Below are positions 1 to 10,338 of a stretch of 64,000 nt of DNA, piece by piece. Every line of letters starts with the position of its first letter. Within the stretch, counting starts at the first letter, position 1. The stretch is from Didymodactylos carnosus (lineage: Eukaryota; Rotifera; Eurotatoria; Philodinida; Philodinidae). Made by a program: the position numbers and the translations under genes. The DNA is taken from NCBI GenBank assembly GCA_905250885.1, contig CAJNOQ010000053.1, positions 1 to 64,000 on the forward strand, written 5' to 3'. The notes beneath the pieces were generated by a model that made no database searches, was not told the DNA's origin, and was given only the letters and a program-made list of their open reading frames with translations.

Positions 1-1172
1 CCGCAATCTTTTTCCACAATTTTTTTATCTTATTTATTGCTAGATTTATTTTCAAATATGTTCGATATGAAGCACGTTTATATAAACTTTATTTATGAAT
101 CGAACAACGTTGTCTTTTTCTCAACTTGCAAGACATGTCCGAACTATCTCAACATCAATGAGAAACAGCTAGTGATTGTCGATGTCAAATTGTGAACATT
201 GGAATGGCTTGTTTCAAACTAGAGAACATTGTAGAATGTCGTTATGACAAACATGGTCGCGGAATGGACGATCAGAAGCTGTACTGTGATATTACTGTTG
301 TCAAACTACGAGTAATCAAAAACTGGAACAGCATGGAACGATAATCGAGTTCCTCTAGTTCTTGAACAAAAACACGTTACGATATTTGTATGAATAGTTG
401 ATTATACCGCGATTGTTAAGATTTTCTTTTATCATTACTGTCTATGCTCCCGTGCTGGAAACTCAGAAAAGATGTTGAATGAGGATTGTGGTTTTGTCTT
501 GGTTATCTTTCAAATAACTGTTGAGCATAGTTTCTAGATTCTATTTGATTTGGTGATAATAAAGAAAAAAGTCTCATATACTGTTGATTTCTTGATGTAT
601 TAGCTAGAGTATTCCATTACTTTCTTTTCTAATGGAAATGTCAAGGATGTATCCATTTATGGCTTGTCAATTTCTCTTATTTTTTTCTGTGTAATTTTTG
701 TTTGAAGTTGAATAACGGAAACTCCGAAATATGTTAATGGGTTTGAGTTACAATGGGCAGATGTATTTTTACACGATTATGAAGAATTATTAGTGATGGA
801 CGGGGTGGTAAGACAGGTGATCGTCTTTTGCCATTTATCCAGATCTGGAAGGAGACGGACATGCTTTTGTTGATGCGGCTTGTGGATGAACGGAAGCTAG
901 TTTTACTGCACAAGATTTGGCAGAATATATAGACCGACGATTTTCTGAAGTGAACGATTCAACAAAAATTGAAGAAATTGTCGTAATGTACATTTATTTT
1001 TGAGTACAAACATGGTGGCTTATAGTAGATCAGTTTTGGGGAAGACCCTCAGACCGATCAGTTTGAGCGCACGTACAGGTGTGACAGAGTTATTGAGTGG
1101 TATACACGAGGCTGCTTTCTCTTTAATATAGTACAGAAAAAGGCAATACATGGTTATGTTATATGGTTACAA
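1..1172. other. Gene-free left edge
   Basis: No supported gene. Stops occur in all frames. Around 844-985 the + strand gives a peptide-like stretch (DLEGDGHAFVDAACG, one stop, then AEYIDRRFSEVNDS) that could be a decayed exon, but I do not recognise a family and see no splice sites that rescue it. Confidence 0.5.
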
Positions 1173-1194
1173 CCCATGTAAATTTTTTCGAGCA

Positions 1195-1530
1195 GCAGAC
1201 ACGTCTGAAAACGCGTTTTATCCTGCGTTTAAGTCGCTCTTATATGCACCCTTTTGGTGCGGCTAGACGCGTTTTATCTTAACGCGTTTAAACGCGCATA
1301 ATGGAGCCGCGTTCTAACGCGCTTTTATAGGATATCACGCGTTAAGACGCGTCTAATTACGCCGAATCTGCACCATTTTAATGCGTCAAGACGCGTTTTA
1401 TTGTGACGCTTTTAAACGCGCGTGATGGAGACGCCGTTTACCGCGCTTTATCTAGGCGCGTCTAAGTACGCCGAACTTGCACCATTTCACCGCGTCAGGA
1501 CGCGTTTTATTGTGTGCGTTAAAAAGACAA
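1195..1530. repeat. Left ACGCGT-motif array
   Basis: Degenerate repeats of ACGCGT, often as ACGCGTTTTA, TTTAAACGCG or GACGCGTCTAA, spaced roughly 10-40 bp apart in both orientations (the core is self-complementary). The array mirrors a similar one at 2870-3310. Placement just inside the element ends suggests subterminal protein-binding repeats; that role is inference. Confidence 0.6.
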
Positions 1531-1654
1531 ATTACAAAGCAAGTTACTTACCCACTCAGCCACATGAGCTTGCAGCTTGTTGTCAATGCGTATATATTAC
1601 ATGGCCGAGGACAAGTAAAACTTATGAGAAGCTGCTGTAATTAGGCATGCACCA

Positions 1655-1943
1655 CTCTCTAAAAAAAATCCGTAGCTTACAAAACGAATATCGGTTTTGG
1701 CATTTGCTCCTAATAGAAACCGATATCCGTATCGTACAGTCCTGCATACCCGTTTCGCAGAATACGTTTCAACGTTTTTTCTCTGGTACAAAACCTAAAT
1801 CCGTTTCTTCACAAGGCAAAAAACGTTGAAGCGTATTCTGCGAAACGGTTATGCAGGACTGTACGATACGGATATCGGTTTCTATTAGGAGCAAATGCCA
1901 AAACCGATATTCGTTTTGTAAGCTACGGATTTTTTTTAGAGAG
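1655..1943. repeat. Foldback repeat (near-perfect palindrome)
   Basis: Left arm from 1655 (CTCTCTAAAAAAAATCC...) is repeated inverted up to 1943 (...TTTTTTTTAGAGAG). Arms are about 125 bp and nearly identical, with a loop of roughly 35-40 bp around 1783-1820. CA flanks both ends (1653-1654, 1944-1945), a possible 2-bp target duplication. The arms account for the mirrored open frames on the two strands here; no gene is implied. Confidence 0.75.
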
Positions 1944-2343
1944 CAGTTAAAAACACCAGTTGGGGCTTCCACGAAAATTGTTATAAATCGCCTATAAAGA
2001 ACTATTCATAGTCGCAGAACGTCGCATTTTGTAGAGAAATGTTTGCTCTAAAAACTTCAGCTGTAAAAGAAGCACTTGAAATTATTCCTAACAAAAGTGT
2101 AAGCATTCTAAACTGCACTAAAGTTAGAAAAAAACCTGTTTGAACAGGGTTTTTTTCTAAATTTGGTAGGTTTTAGAATGCTCATATCTGGACCATAGAT
2201 AACTTTGAAACTTTTCTACTTTATATCGGATTATGGTCCAAACATTTCTCCACAAAATGAGACGTTTCGCAACTCTGAGAAATCGTTCACAGGCGATTTA
2301 TAACAATTTTCGTGGAAGCCTCCCCAACAGCAGTTTTTAACTG
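1944..2343. repeat. Second foldback repeat abutting the first
   Basis: Begins CAGTTAAAAAC at 1944 and ends GTTTTTAACTG at 2343. Both arms contain CTTCCACGAAAATTGTTATA and its complement. The centre is a smaller palindrome (about 2124-2160) around CCTGTTTGAACAGG. Arms are more diverged than in the neighbouring unit, suggesting greater age. It abuts the previous foldback, so one may have inserted at the edge of the other. Confidence 0.65.
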
Positions 2344-2869
2344 GTTATTATTACCTAGCTGTAATAATACAAAAAATTGCGCGTGTTATATCATTAAAGG
2401 CACAAAGCTGCATTTTTTCTTAAATAGATTACTAATCCGTCCGATAACCGCGATAGTTTGATTGTTGCAAATTTCGACAATACAAATTACTCCTACCCTT
2501 AGCTTTGATCTTCTTTTAATAAATGTATCTCTTTCGAAAGAAGATTTTTCATGTATATATCGTGCAGTCATAGACTATATTTGTGCAACGAACAGATTTA
2601 TAGAAGAAAAATAGCGTATTGTTATGATGTCTCTCTTCTTGTCATTTAAATCTCGCTAAACAGACTTTTTTCTTTCTCTTTATGTGTGCCTGAACTTTCA
2701 TACATTATTGTATGGATCTTTTTTCGTATCAGATTCTTTATTCGTGATTACATTGTATCGATTGTGTTTCTCTGTCCCTCGATAATACTGAGCATGCCTC
2801 TCTTTCGGCACCAGGCGAAAAAATTAAAATGTTTCTCGTTAAACTAAAAATAGCTTGTAACAATAAGAC

Positions 2870-3310
2870 GTGTCTCAACGCGTCAAAGATGCAAACTACT
2901 TCTCAAGCGCACTTTAACGCGTTTATTGAATCAAAATGTAACGGACGCGCCTTGACGCGTCGTAATATGTCGCGTTTAAACGCATCTGAGGGAACGACCT
3001 ATAAAGTCGCGTTTAGACGCGCTTTTGCATAAAAGTTTGAATTGTCGCGCTTAAACGCGTCATATTGTACCGCGTTGGAGCTACTATACTTAAAAGGACG
3101 CGTTGTTTTTGCCACAATTTTCAAGACGCGTCTAGACGCGTTTGCACACTACTACCACATAAAACGGGTCATTTCGCGTTTTTTCAAGAAAAAGTTCTAA
3201 AATGCGTTTAGTCGCGTTCGTACAGGGCGCGTTTTAACGCTTTTTTCAAGTTTTTTCCCAATTACTTCCAGACGCGTCTTTTCCGAACGAAACGCGTTTC
3301 TTCAGACGCA
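2870..3310. repeat. Right ACGCGT-motif array
   Basis: Same motif family as 1195-1530: ACGCGTTTA, GACGCGTCTAGACGCG and variants, again in both orientations. The open frame that runs through it (2829-3032) follows from the motif and is not a gene. Confidence 0.6.
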
Positions 3311-3561
3311 CCCAAGTTACATGGGAATACACTAGATGAAATAATCCATGCTAAAGATAAAACGCTAAAATGATGTTTTCGGTGTTATATGTATAGATGC
3401 CTGATAGCAGAACAAAAGGGTGAATCAAAGTATTGTCATCAAATCGTATATAGATCTTAAAAAGTAAGGTCTTATTTCAGGATGAAACAGGAAATGATTT
3501 GAGGATTTACCGGCACACCTAGGAAGTACGACAAAATTTATCATCCGATGAGATGCACTTC

Positions 3562-3740
3562 TCTTCTTTAAATAACGATCTAATTACAAAATATTTAGTC
3601 ACTAATGGAAATTGTGTTTGTGGGTAATAAGAGAGTGTTGAACATTATCTGCTAGATTGTCCTTTCTATTCTGGACGCAGCGCTGCCTTATTCAAGACAA
3701 TAATCGATTCGATACATTATGTAAAGACGTGTCTTTCTTA
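3562..3740 (+). mobile_element. LINE reverse-transcriptase C-terminal relic
   Basis: Translation from 3562 gives SSLNNDLITKYLVTNGNCVCG, two stops, then ESVEHYLLDCPFYSGRSAA. The C-x-C ... H-x4-C spacing followed by P-x-Y-x3-R is the zinc-knuckle-like tail found after the reverse transcriptase in CR1/Jockey/R1-type LINEs. Only this end is readable, so it is a heavily 5'-truncated and decayed copy. Clade assignment within LINEs is not possible from this piece. Confidence 0.6.
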
Positions 3741-4846
3741 GCGTCTTCTATGTCACTTTTTTGTATGTGATCATTTTACTGTTAAGGTGCACGCAACTTA
3801 AAAACGAGCACTTTTTTTCTCAATGATTTGTATACTTGTTTGGATAAAGTTCGTCGAGCTGAGTCCGAACGCGTGTGTTTTGGTTCGATTGTTGACAGTT
3901 TATATTTGAAGAAGTTCAATACGTTAATTAACGGGTGTGCCAGAATAAATGGGAGTCTCAGTATTTTCTACTTTTCTCCTGTTTCTTTAGGACCCTAAGG
4001 TTAGTGTTTTTCTCTAGAAGATGCGCCGTGACATACTCTACAAAATCATACTTAACCTCCCATTTCAGAACTTCAATTAAGCAAACTATGCAAATTATAC
4101 GAAAGACGAAAAAAATGAAAACTTTCTAAAGTTGGTATTTTTTTCGACCTGAATTTTTTTCTTCTGCTATTATTTCCGTAAAAAAGTGTAGCAAAAGTGA
4201 GAACGCAGTTCTTTTTGTACTTTTGAGTGTGCTCTTTCTTGTAGCCTGGAAAAAAAAATTTCGAGCAGATGGTGTGCTCGAGAACGAAGTTATAAAAATA
4301 CGTCAAAATTTGACAACCCCGCGTTTCCAACAATGTGCTCAAACAAGAAACGGAAAACATGATCGAAGTTTTGAGTTTGCAGTTAGGTAGAAAAGAGCAA
4401 TCAGTTCTAATCAAAACAAAACAAATTCGATCGAAAAAGCTTTTGGTTTGATGGAGTTATGGGAGTTTTACTAAAAGCACCACTAGCCAGAATTTAATAA
4501 ATTAATAAAAAAGTATAACGGGACAATGAAGTAAATACCCTTTTTTTGAAAAAGTATTTTCAACTCTTTGACAGCGATTAAACTGTATTCGAATAATATT
4601 AGATGCATATACTATAGATCATATTTTTTAAAAATCAACAAAAAAAAATAATGAATAAAATGTCAAGATAAATATATTATTGTCTTGTGGAAAGCGAAAA
4701 TACATCGTAAACAGTTACTGTTCGATAACAAATAAATAAAGAGAAATGCAAATAACAATGGCATAATTTTTTTATCTGCTGCATATCTTTTGTCTTAGCC
4801 TTCAAAATGTAGAAAATAGCAGAAATTTTGAGTATCAAATCAAGTA
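3741..4846. other. Intergenic, nothing recognised
   Basis: About 1.1 kb between the LINE relic and the stop of the phosphatase gene. A 113-codon open frame on the minus strand (4073-4414) has low-complexity composition, no splice partners and no recognisable motif. AT-rich sequence before 4847 presumably includes the 3' UTR of the minus-strand gene. Confidence 0.5.
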
Positions 4847-7800
4847 TTATTTTATTGTCTTACTACTACTTCTTGGAATATTGCTGTTCGACCTATCATC
4901 TTCAAGACAAGCTCGAATAAATAGGTGTCGTTGTTGAGAATTGACCTCACCGTGTAACAACGCTAAACTTAAACTCTCTATGCAGTTTTGAATAGCTCTG
5001 TGTGATTGAGAATTATCGTTCTTTTGTTTATCTTGTTCATCAGGCCATATTTTCTGAAATAATACTAATAAACGAAAAAATAAATTTCGTTCTTTCGGTT
5101 GTAACTGTTCGATTAATATTGTTACTGCATTTTTCATTTCATTCGGTATTGAGCCAGATACATTGGCTACCCTGTGAGATGTAGATAGTGGTAAACTACT
5201 CTGAATAGTATTTCCACTTGGTAAATATTGTGAAGAGCTGTTCGTAAGTTGATGATGTGTCCTTCCTAGAGTAAACAAAAATTAAAATAATTGGTAGAAT
5301 GATTTATTGAATAAGTTTTACTGTGTGGAGACTGTCATAGGGTGATAATCATTTTTCCATGAAGCACAGTTTGGGTTCAGTTATTTCTTATGCCATTTCT
5401 GAGTCTGATGTCTGCTTAAGACTGGCAGGCACTGTCCCACTACAGTGTTCAGCAGCTCATAAATCTTATTTTTCTGCAAAACTTGTTCGTTCGTTCATAT
5501 ATTTAACTTGATCTGCTTCAAATTTGGATCAGTGTCTCTTTATGCGAAAGTTTTGGATGGACAGCACTTGATAGTCGCAAGATCAAAGTCGGTATTGGCA
5601 TAAGAAATAATTGACGCAACACTGTGTTTCGTGAAAAAAACATTATCATCTGGGGAGGATCTCCCATCACTAGTTTTCTCTCTTTAAAGCGAATTATCAA
5701 AACGTTTGACAACAGTACAGCAAACATAAATTATACGATGTACCTGAATTAAATATTTTTTTCTGTATTTGAGTACTGATCAACGGCTCTGGTAAACATT
5801 GTAATAAATGTATTAATATCATTAACAAATCGGAATTCTCATATTTATCAAACTTGTAATTGTGATTATAAATTTCATTTCGTAATGGAATCAAATCTAA
5901 ATTATCCTGAGTGTCAGCATTGAATATATCAATTAAATCGAGTTCACGCTCTTTCAAACAATCGATTAACGCTAGATATAATGCTGGAGGATCTTTTTTC
6001 ATTTCTATTAGATTTTCTTGTCTTTCACTGTAATCATCCCCCCCATCATCCGGAATCTGTTTTACATCGTACACATATGTATTAGTACTCCTATTGAATA
6101 ATGTCACTGGAAATTGATCCAATGACAAGCCAAATGGTCCCATGTCGAGTGTAATGTCTAATATGATGAATGTGTCTGCACCATCTAAAACAAGCTAATC
6201 ATTTGATATTAAATCTTTGAATGAGCGAGCAATGCTTACTTTCGACGTGTAATATGAGTATTTCATTAAGTTGTTTTTTATTTGTGAATAATGACGCATA
6301 CTCAGGTTTAACGTTGAATATCACATCAATTTCTTGTTCTTCTTTGGCTTGAATCGAAGATGGCACTGGCGGAACAAATTCTAAACAATTGAAAAAATAT
6401 TCATCTGGTTTCAATGGCACTGATTGTTGTTTAACATCTCCGGCAGAAAATCGTGATGATGTTAATATGGTATAATTCACTTGACATTCGCCAGTATTTT
6501 TTATCTTCATTTTATAAGACGATTTATCCAAATATTTGATAAGAACAAATTTTACTTCTGGTGGTCGTGGATAGACATCAATTGTCGGTATTGCATCATT
6601 TTCTTCTCGATCAAATTCACGTATCAATTGCTCACGTATTGAATTAGACCGTTTTTCATCATATAGATATTTGATTGAACTGAGAAATAGACTGCTAACC
6701 GGCCTATGATCACTAAAATTAACCGTTCTGGCACAAAAATAATCTAACGGTTTCACAACATCAGTTTCATCTTGTATTTGTTTTTCATTATTAAAATTAC
6801 TATGAATCTTTTTACGTTTCACTTTATAGAGAATACGATCTGTCCAAGATGGTGTACGTAATTTTTCACTCGTGTCATAAACATCCGTTCCAGGATCAAA
6901 TTTATATGTAGGTATAAAATCAATAGTATGTTCTTGATAATTTTTAAATACACGATCTAATTTTATTTCACATTTCAGTTGATCTTTTTCTTGTAAAGGA
7001 ATCATAGATACTTCGTTGATTGCTTTACGAACTTGTTCATTTGCTTGAGAAATACGATAATTCATATCTCCAAACCAAAATATAATATCGTGATCACTAA
7101 TTTTCCACCTAAAACATTCACATACAAACTTGATATTTACCTAAAGACAAAAGTTTCTTATTTTGTTAATCCACAAGCATTTAAAACCTATGGAAGAACG
7201 GTTCTCTCGAGTTTTTCATGACATCTAGTTTTCTTGCCGTTCATTTTACCAGTGATCATACATGTTCGTTTCGATTCGTATTGTTTTTCTGTATTCTTTG
7301 TAGGTCAAATTTCTCAACTATTACTTTAACCGTTGCGGATAAACAAGATCTGATACAATTAGATTGTAGAACATATCAATTTCCTTATTTGCAAAAAAAT
7401 TGCTGAACTGGAGAACATATTTTCTTTGAAATTTTATTGTACAAAACGTTGGAAAGTTACTGCTAGTAATAAATAAACATTGAGAACTTTTTCTCGTTAG
7501 ACTAATATAGAGAAATTTGGTCAATTTTTTGTGTCCTACACACCATCGACTTGTAACAGGTTGCCCATTATTCGTTGTTGGATTTGCGCCTGACGGAGCA
7601 GGGGTGTGCCAGATATAATCTTTAATTGAATACGTTGGTCCATCTGTAAAAACCATTCGTGATTCTATTGTCTGATAATCTTCGTTTCGTCGTTGTGTTT
7701 GTCCATCACCAGATGCAAAATGACAATTAAGAAAACAAATATCTGTTTCATAGAAACGAAACCGGATTCCGACACCACCTAAAAACAAAGACAGTTTAAT

Positions 7801-8387
7801 ATACAGGGATCTTTGATAACTACAGATAGTATTCTTCCTAACAAAACATACCTTTATTTCCTGTTATGTTCATGAAACCGGTTGGTACAGATGCACGAGA
7901 GACAGCAGTGCACTTTTTTTTGTGCTCAGATCGAACATAAACAAATAATAGTATTCCTAGAATAAATAAATGACGAAATCTTTAGCCTTTGTTTGGTATT
8001 GGTTATACTCTTACCCATAAGTCTGACACGATTGATTAAGTAGTATCTGCTTTTGGATTCTGCAGGATGCTGTATGGTATTATTTACAACATATTCCCAT
8101 TCATCTTCTTTTTTTTTGTCATCATATAAATAAGCACCACCACTTGTATCTATCTCTTGAAAGCCCACGGCAATAATATCCGGTATTTTTCCTGCTCGAC
8201 AAAGCCATTCATCTAAATTTGCATTGGTCGGTGGTTGACGATTATTCACGTTGAATGTACCACATAAAATATAAAATTGTTTATAAGATGTATACTCATC
8301 TTCTCGTTCTTTTAATTTATTTTCTAAACGTCGATTAGAATCATTCAACTTTTGTTGCTGTTGTTCATAAGATGTGGCAGATGTCAT
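4847..8387 (-). CDS. OCRL/INPP5B-like inositol polyphosphate 5-phosphatase (5-phosphatase, ASH and RhoGAP-like domains)
   Basis: Six exons: 8387-8015, 7956-7852, 7778-7544, 7108-6240, 6184-5744, 5265-4847; all joins are GT-AG and phase-consistent, giving about 813 residues. The enzyme family removes the 5-phosphate of PI(4,5)P2 and related lipids on Golgi, endosome and ciliary membranes. Visible catalytic motifs in order: GTFNVN (about residue 43), FQEID, TGNKGGV (exons 2-3), NCHFASG, WFGDMNYR (about 250), TPSWTDRILYK (about 325) and SDHRPV (about 370). An ASH segment follows (NTGECQVNYTI, ILHVENGADTF), then a RhoGAP-like region ending near residue 760. The N-terminus is short: only about 38 residues, with a coiled-coil flavour, precede the phosphatase, so the PH domain of vertebrate OCRL/INPP5B is absent from this model. 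The start is the first ATG, followed in phase by the conserved core. OCRL and INPP5B are vertebrate duplicates, so I give no symbol. An upstream exon carrying a PH domain cannot be excluded but was not found. Confidence 0.9.
5343..5648. repeat. Inverted-repeat element in the last phosphatase intron
   Basis: TGATAATCATTTTTCC... at 5343 is mirrored by ...ATTATCA at 5648; the arms share TTATTTCTTATGCCA and its complement (5383-5397 and 5595-5610) and the CACAGT segment. Arm identity is roughly 75-80% by eye, with a diverged continuation inward. It sits within the 478-bp intron 5744-5265, much longer than its neighbours, so insertion explains the intron's length. Family unknown; no target duplication seen. 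Confidence 0.6.
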
Positions 8388-10338
8388 AATAAATTAACAG
8401 TTAATAATTGTCAAATAATCAAGATAAACTAAAATATCAATTCATATTCTTTTAATCTATAATAGAAATACCAGTCAATTGATAAAATAATAACTTGTAC
8501 AATAAAATTACAAATTTAAAATTCCAGTATCAGATTTTTTTGTGTTATGCAATCATTACTCAAATAACGGTAACAAGCAATATAGTTGAGAACACTTATC
8601 AAGACCATCTATATACTTTAATCAACAATGAAATCGATAAGGATTAAACATTGAAACAAGATCATTAAAAATTTATTTCATTTGAAATATCAAAAGTGAA
8701 AAAAATTAAATAAAAAACAAATAGTTCAAAAACTCACATTTTATTAGAGCAGAAAAGCTCAATATTAACTCAAAAAAAGGAGAAAATGACTTGTTTCACG
8801 AAGTTGAAAGTTTTTAATTTTATTTTAATTTGTTGTTTTTCTTCTTCTTATATATTAGACTGTAAAATCCACGTCAATAATCGTTTATTAGAGAGTGTGA
8901 TCTATGATTTACAGTTGAATACTTTCATAATATCGCCATTATTCCATTTTGTTTGCCATTTTTTCACATCATGCGGTCATCCGTTTAATTTATTGTCAAT
9001 TTCATTCGATTTATTTTTTCTGTTAAAAAATATTTTGTAACATTTTTAATTTGAAGTCATATTTGAAGTCACCTAGCTCATGTTGATCAAATATTGTCAT
9101 CTAACTTCATTCGATTTGCATTATACTTATCTCATCATAATATTGACAACGATTTTAATCTGAAATAAGAGTGAAATAATAGGAAACGAGAAAAGCGTAG
9201 ATTCCCATAGGATAAATATCTATACTAAAACAAATTAACTTACTGTACACTGAACTGTTAGCATGTTGGACGATCGGACCAGATGGGATTCTGTCGTTGT
9301 AATCTGTCGCTTCCATTGTTGTTGTTTTTAAATTTTAGCGAAAACAATCTCCACTTAGAATCGCTGAATATATGAATAAGTTATTTTAGTACCAATTTCT
9401 CTTGAAACACTATTGTGAGCTACTGTTTGAATAACTAGCGTATTCCGCTGCAAAAAAGGTATACTTTGCATATATAAACTATCGTTACTCTTTGATATTT
9501 AACAAGAGGTTATTTCTTGCATTATCGAAAAAATTAACTCATCCTTCTTCTGCAAGTAATTTTGTTCTTAAAAATGTGAAAAATTTTGAACAATATTGGC
9601 TTTTCACAATAAATTGATTCTACTTCTTTCGTTGAGATATTTATCTTTCCATTAGGTTTATTCTAAAACGTTAGTTAATTATTAAGAATCTAGTCAAAAA
9701 TACTGCTGATATTTTTCAATATAGGTCATAACGGTACAAAAACATATATCTTTTATTTTGTGACGAATAACTACACATAAATAAATATCAAATAAAACTA
9801 TCTATTTTTTCTTTATTAAGACCAAAAAGGTATATCTATTTTTTTATTTCAAATGAGCTAAAATGATGATATAACATTATACAAGATTGAAACAATGCAT
9901 CTGAGACAAAAACTTTTTATCTTTCATCCAGTAAGAAAAGAACGAAGCTCTATCAACAAATTATCATTATTAAGCTTTTTTTTTTGTATTGAAGTATTTT
10001 ACTTTTTATTTTTTTGACATCATTCGTCTTGTTCTAAAGTCCAGTTTCCATGAATATAATTAGAATATCACTATTCAAGTTATAATTGAGTTAAACGAGT
10101 TATAGTCATCAAATCACAGGAGAAACAATTGGAACCTCAAAGAGACTTGGATATACTTTTATTCTTTTTTTTTCTTGTATAACAAAAAAAAAACAATTGA
10201 ACACAAATAGTAAAAACAACAATGACAAAAAAACATAGAAAAAATTCATATGCATGTGTATACGATTATGTACAGAAAACAAAAGAAGAATAAACGCGAT
10301 TTTATATTAATATGATATATTTTGACTAGAAATTTTCT
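8388..10338. other. Intergenic between phosphatase 5' end and cyclin L 3' end
   Basis: Both neighbours are on the minus strand, so this holds the phosphatase promoter/5' UTR and the cyclin L 3' UTR. An 84-codon + strand frame at 8786-9040 starts with a hydrophobic stretch but lacks other support. About 70 bp near 9325-9400 (TAAATTTTAGCG, CTCCACTT) resembles 62735-62805, a short dispersed repeat. Confidence 0.5.

Larger units (their letters stand above)
1173..3325. mobile_element. Composite DNA element with CCCATGTAA ends and ACGCGT-rich subterminal arrays
   Basis: The element begins CCCATGTAA at 1173-1181 and ends with the reverse complement TTACATGGG at 3317-3325. It is flanked by AA on both sides (1171-1172 and 3326-3327), a possible 2-bp target duplication. 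Just inside each end is a dense field of ACGCGT motifs (about 1195-1530 and 2870-3310), which contrasts sharply with the CpG-poor AT-rich surroundings. The middle holds two palindromic units (1655-1943, 1944-2343) and featureless DNA. No transposase reading frame is visible, so it would be non-autonomous. The ends resemble the MITE at 55669-55773, which also starts CCCATGT. The outer limits are inferred from a 9-bp inverted match and are therefore only moderately secure. Confidence 0.5.

Noticed and set aside
1597-1972. Overlapping frames with identical peptides on both strands
   Set aside because: Produced by the palindrome arms, not by duplicated genes.
8786-9040. 84-codon + frame with a hydrophobic, signal-peptide-like start
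   Set aside because: Composition is Phe/Leu/Ser-rich throughout, there is no recognisable domain, no splice context, and it lies in an AT-rich intergenic region where such frames arise by chance.
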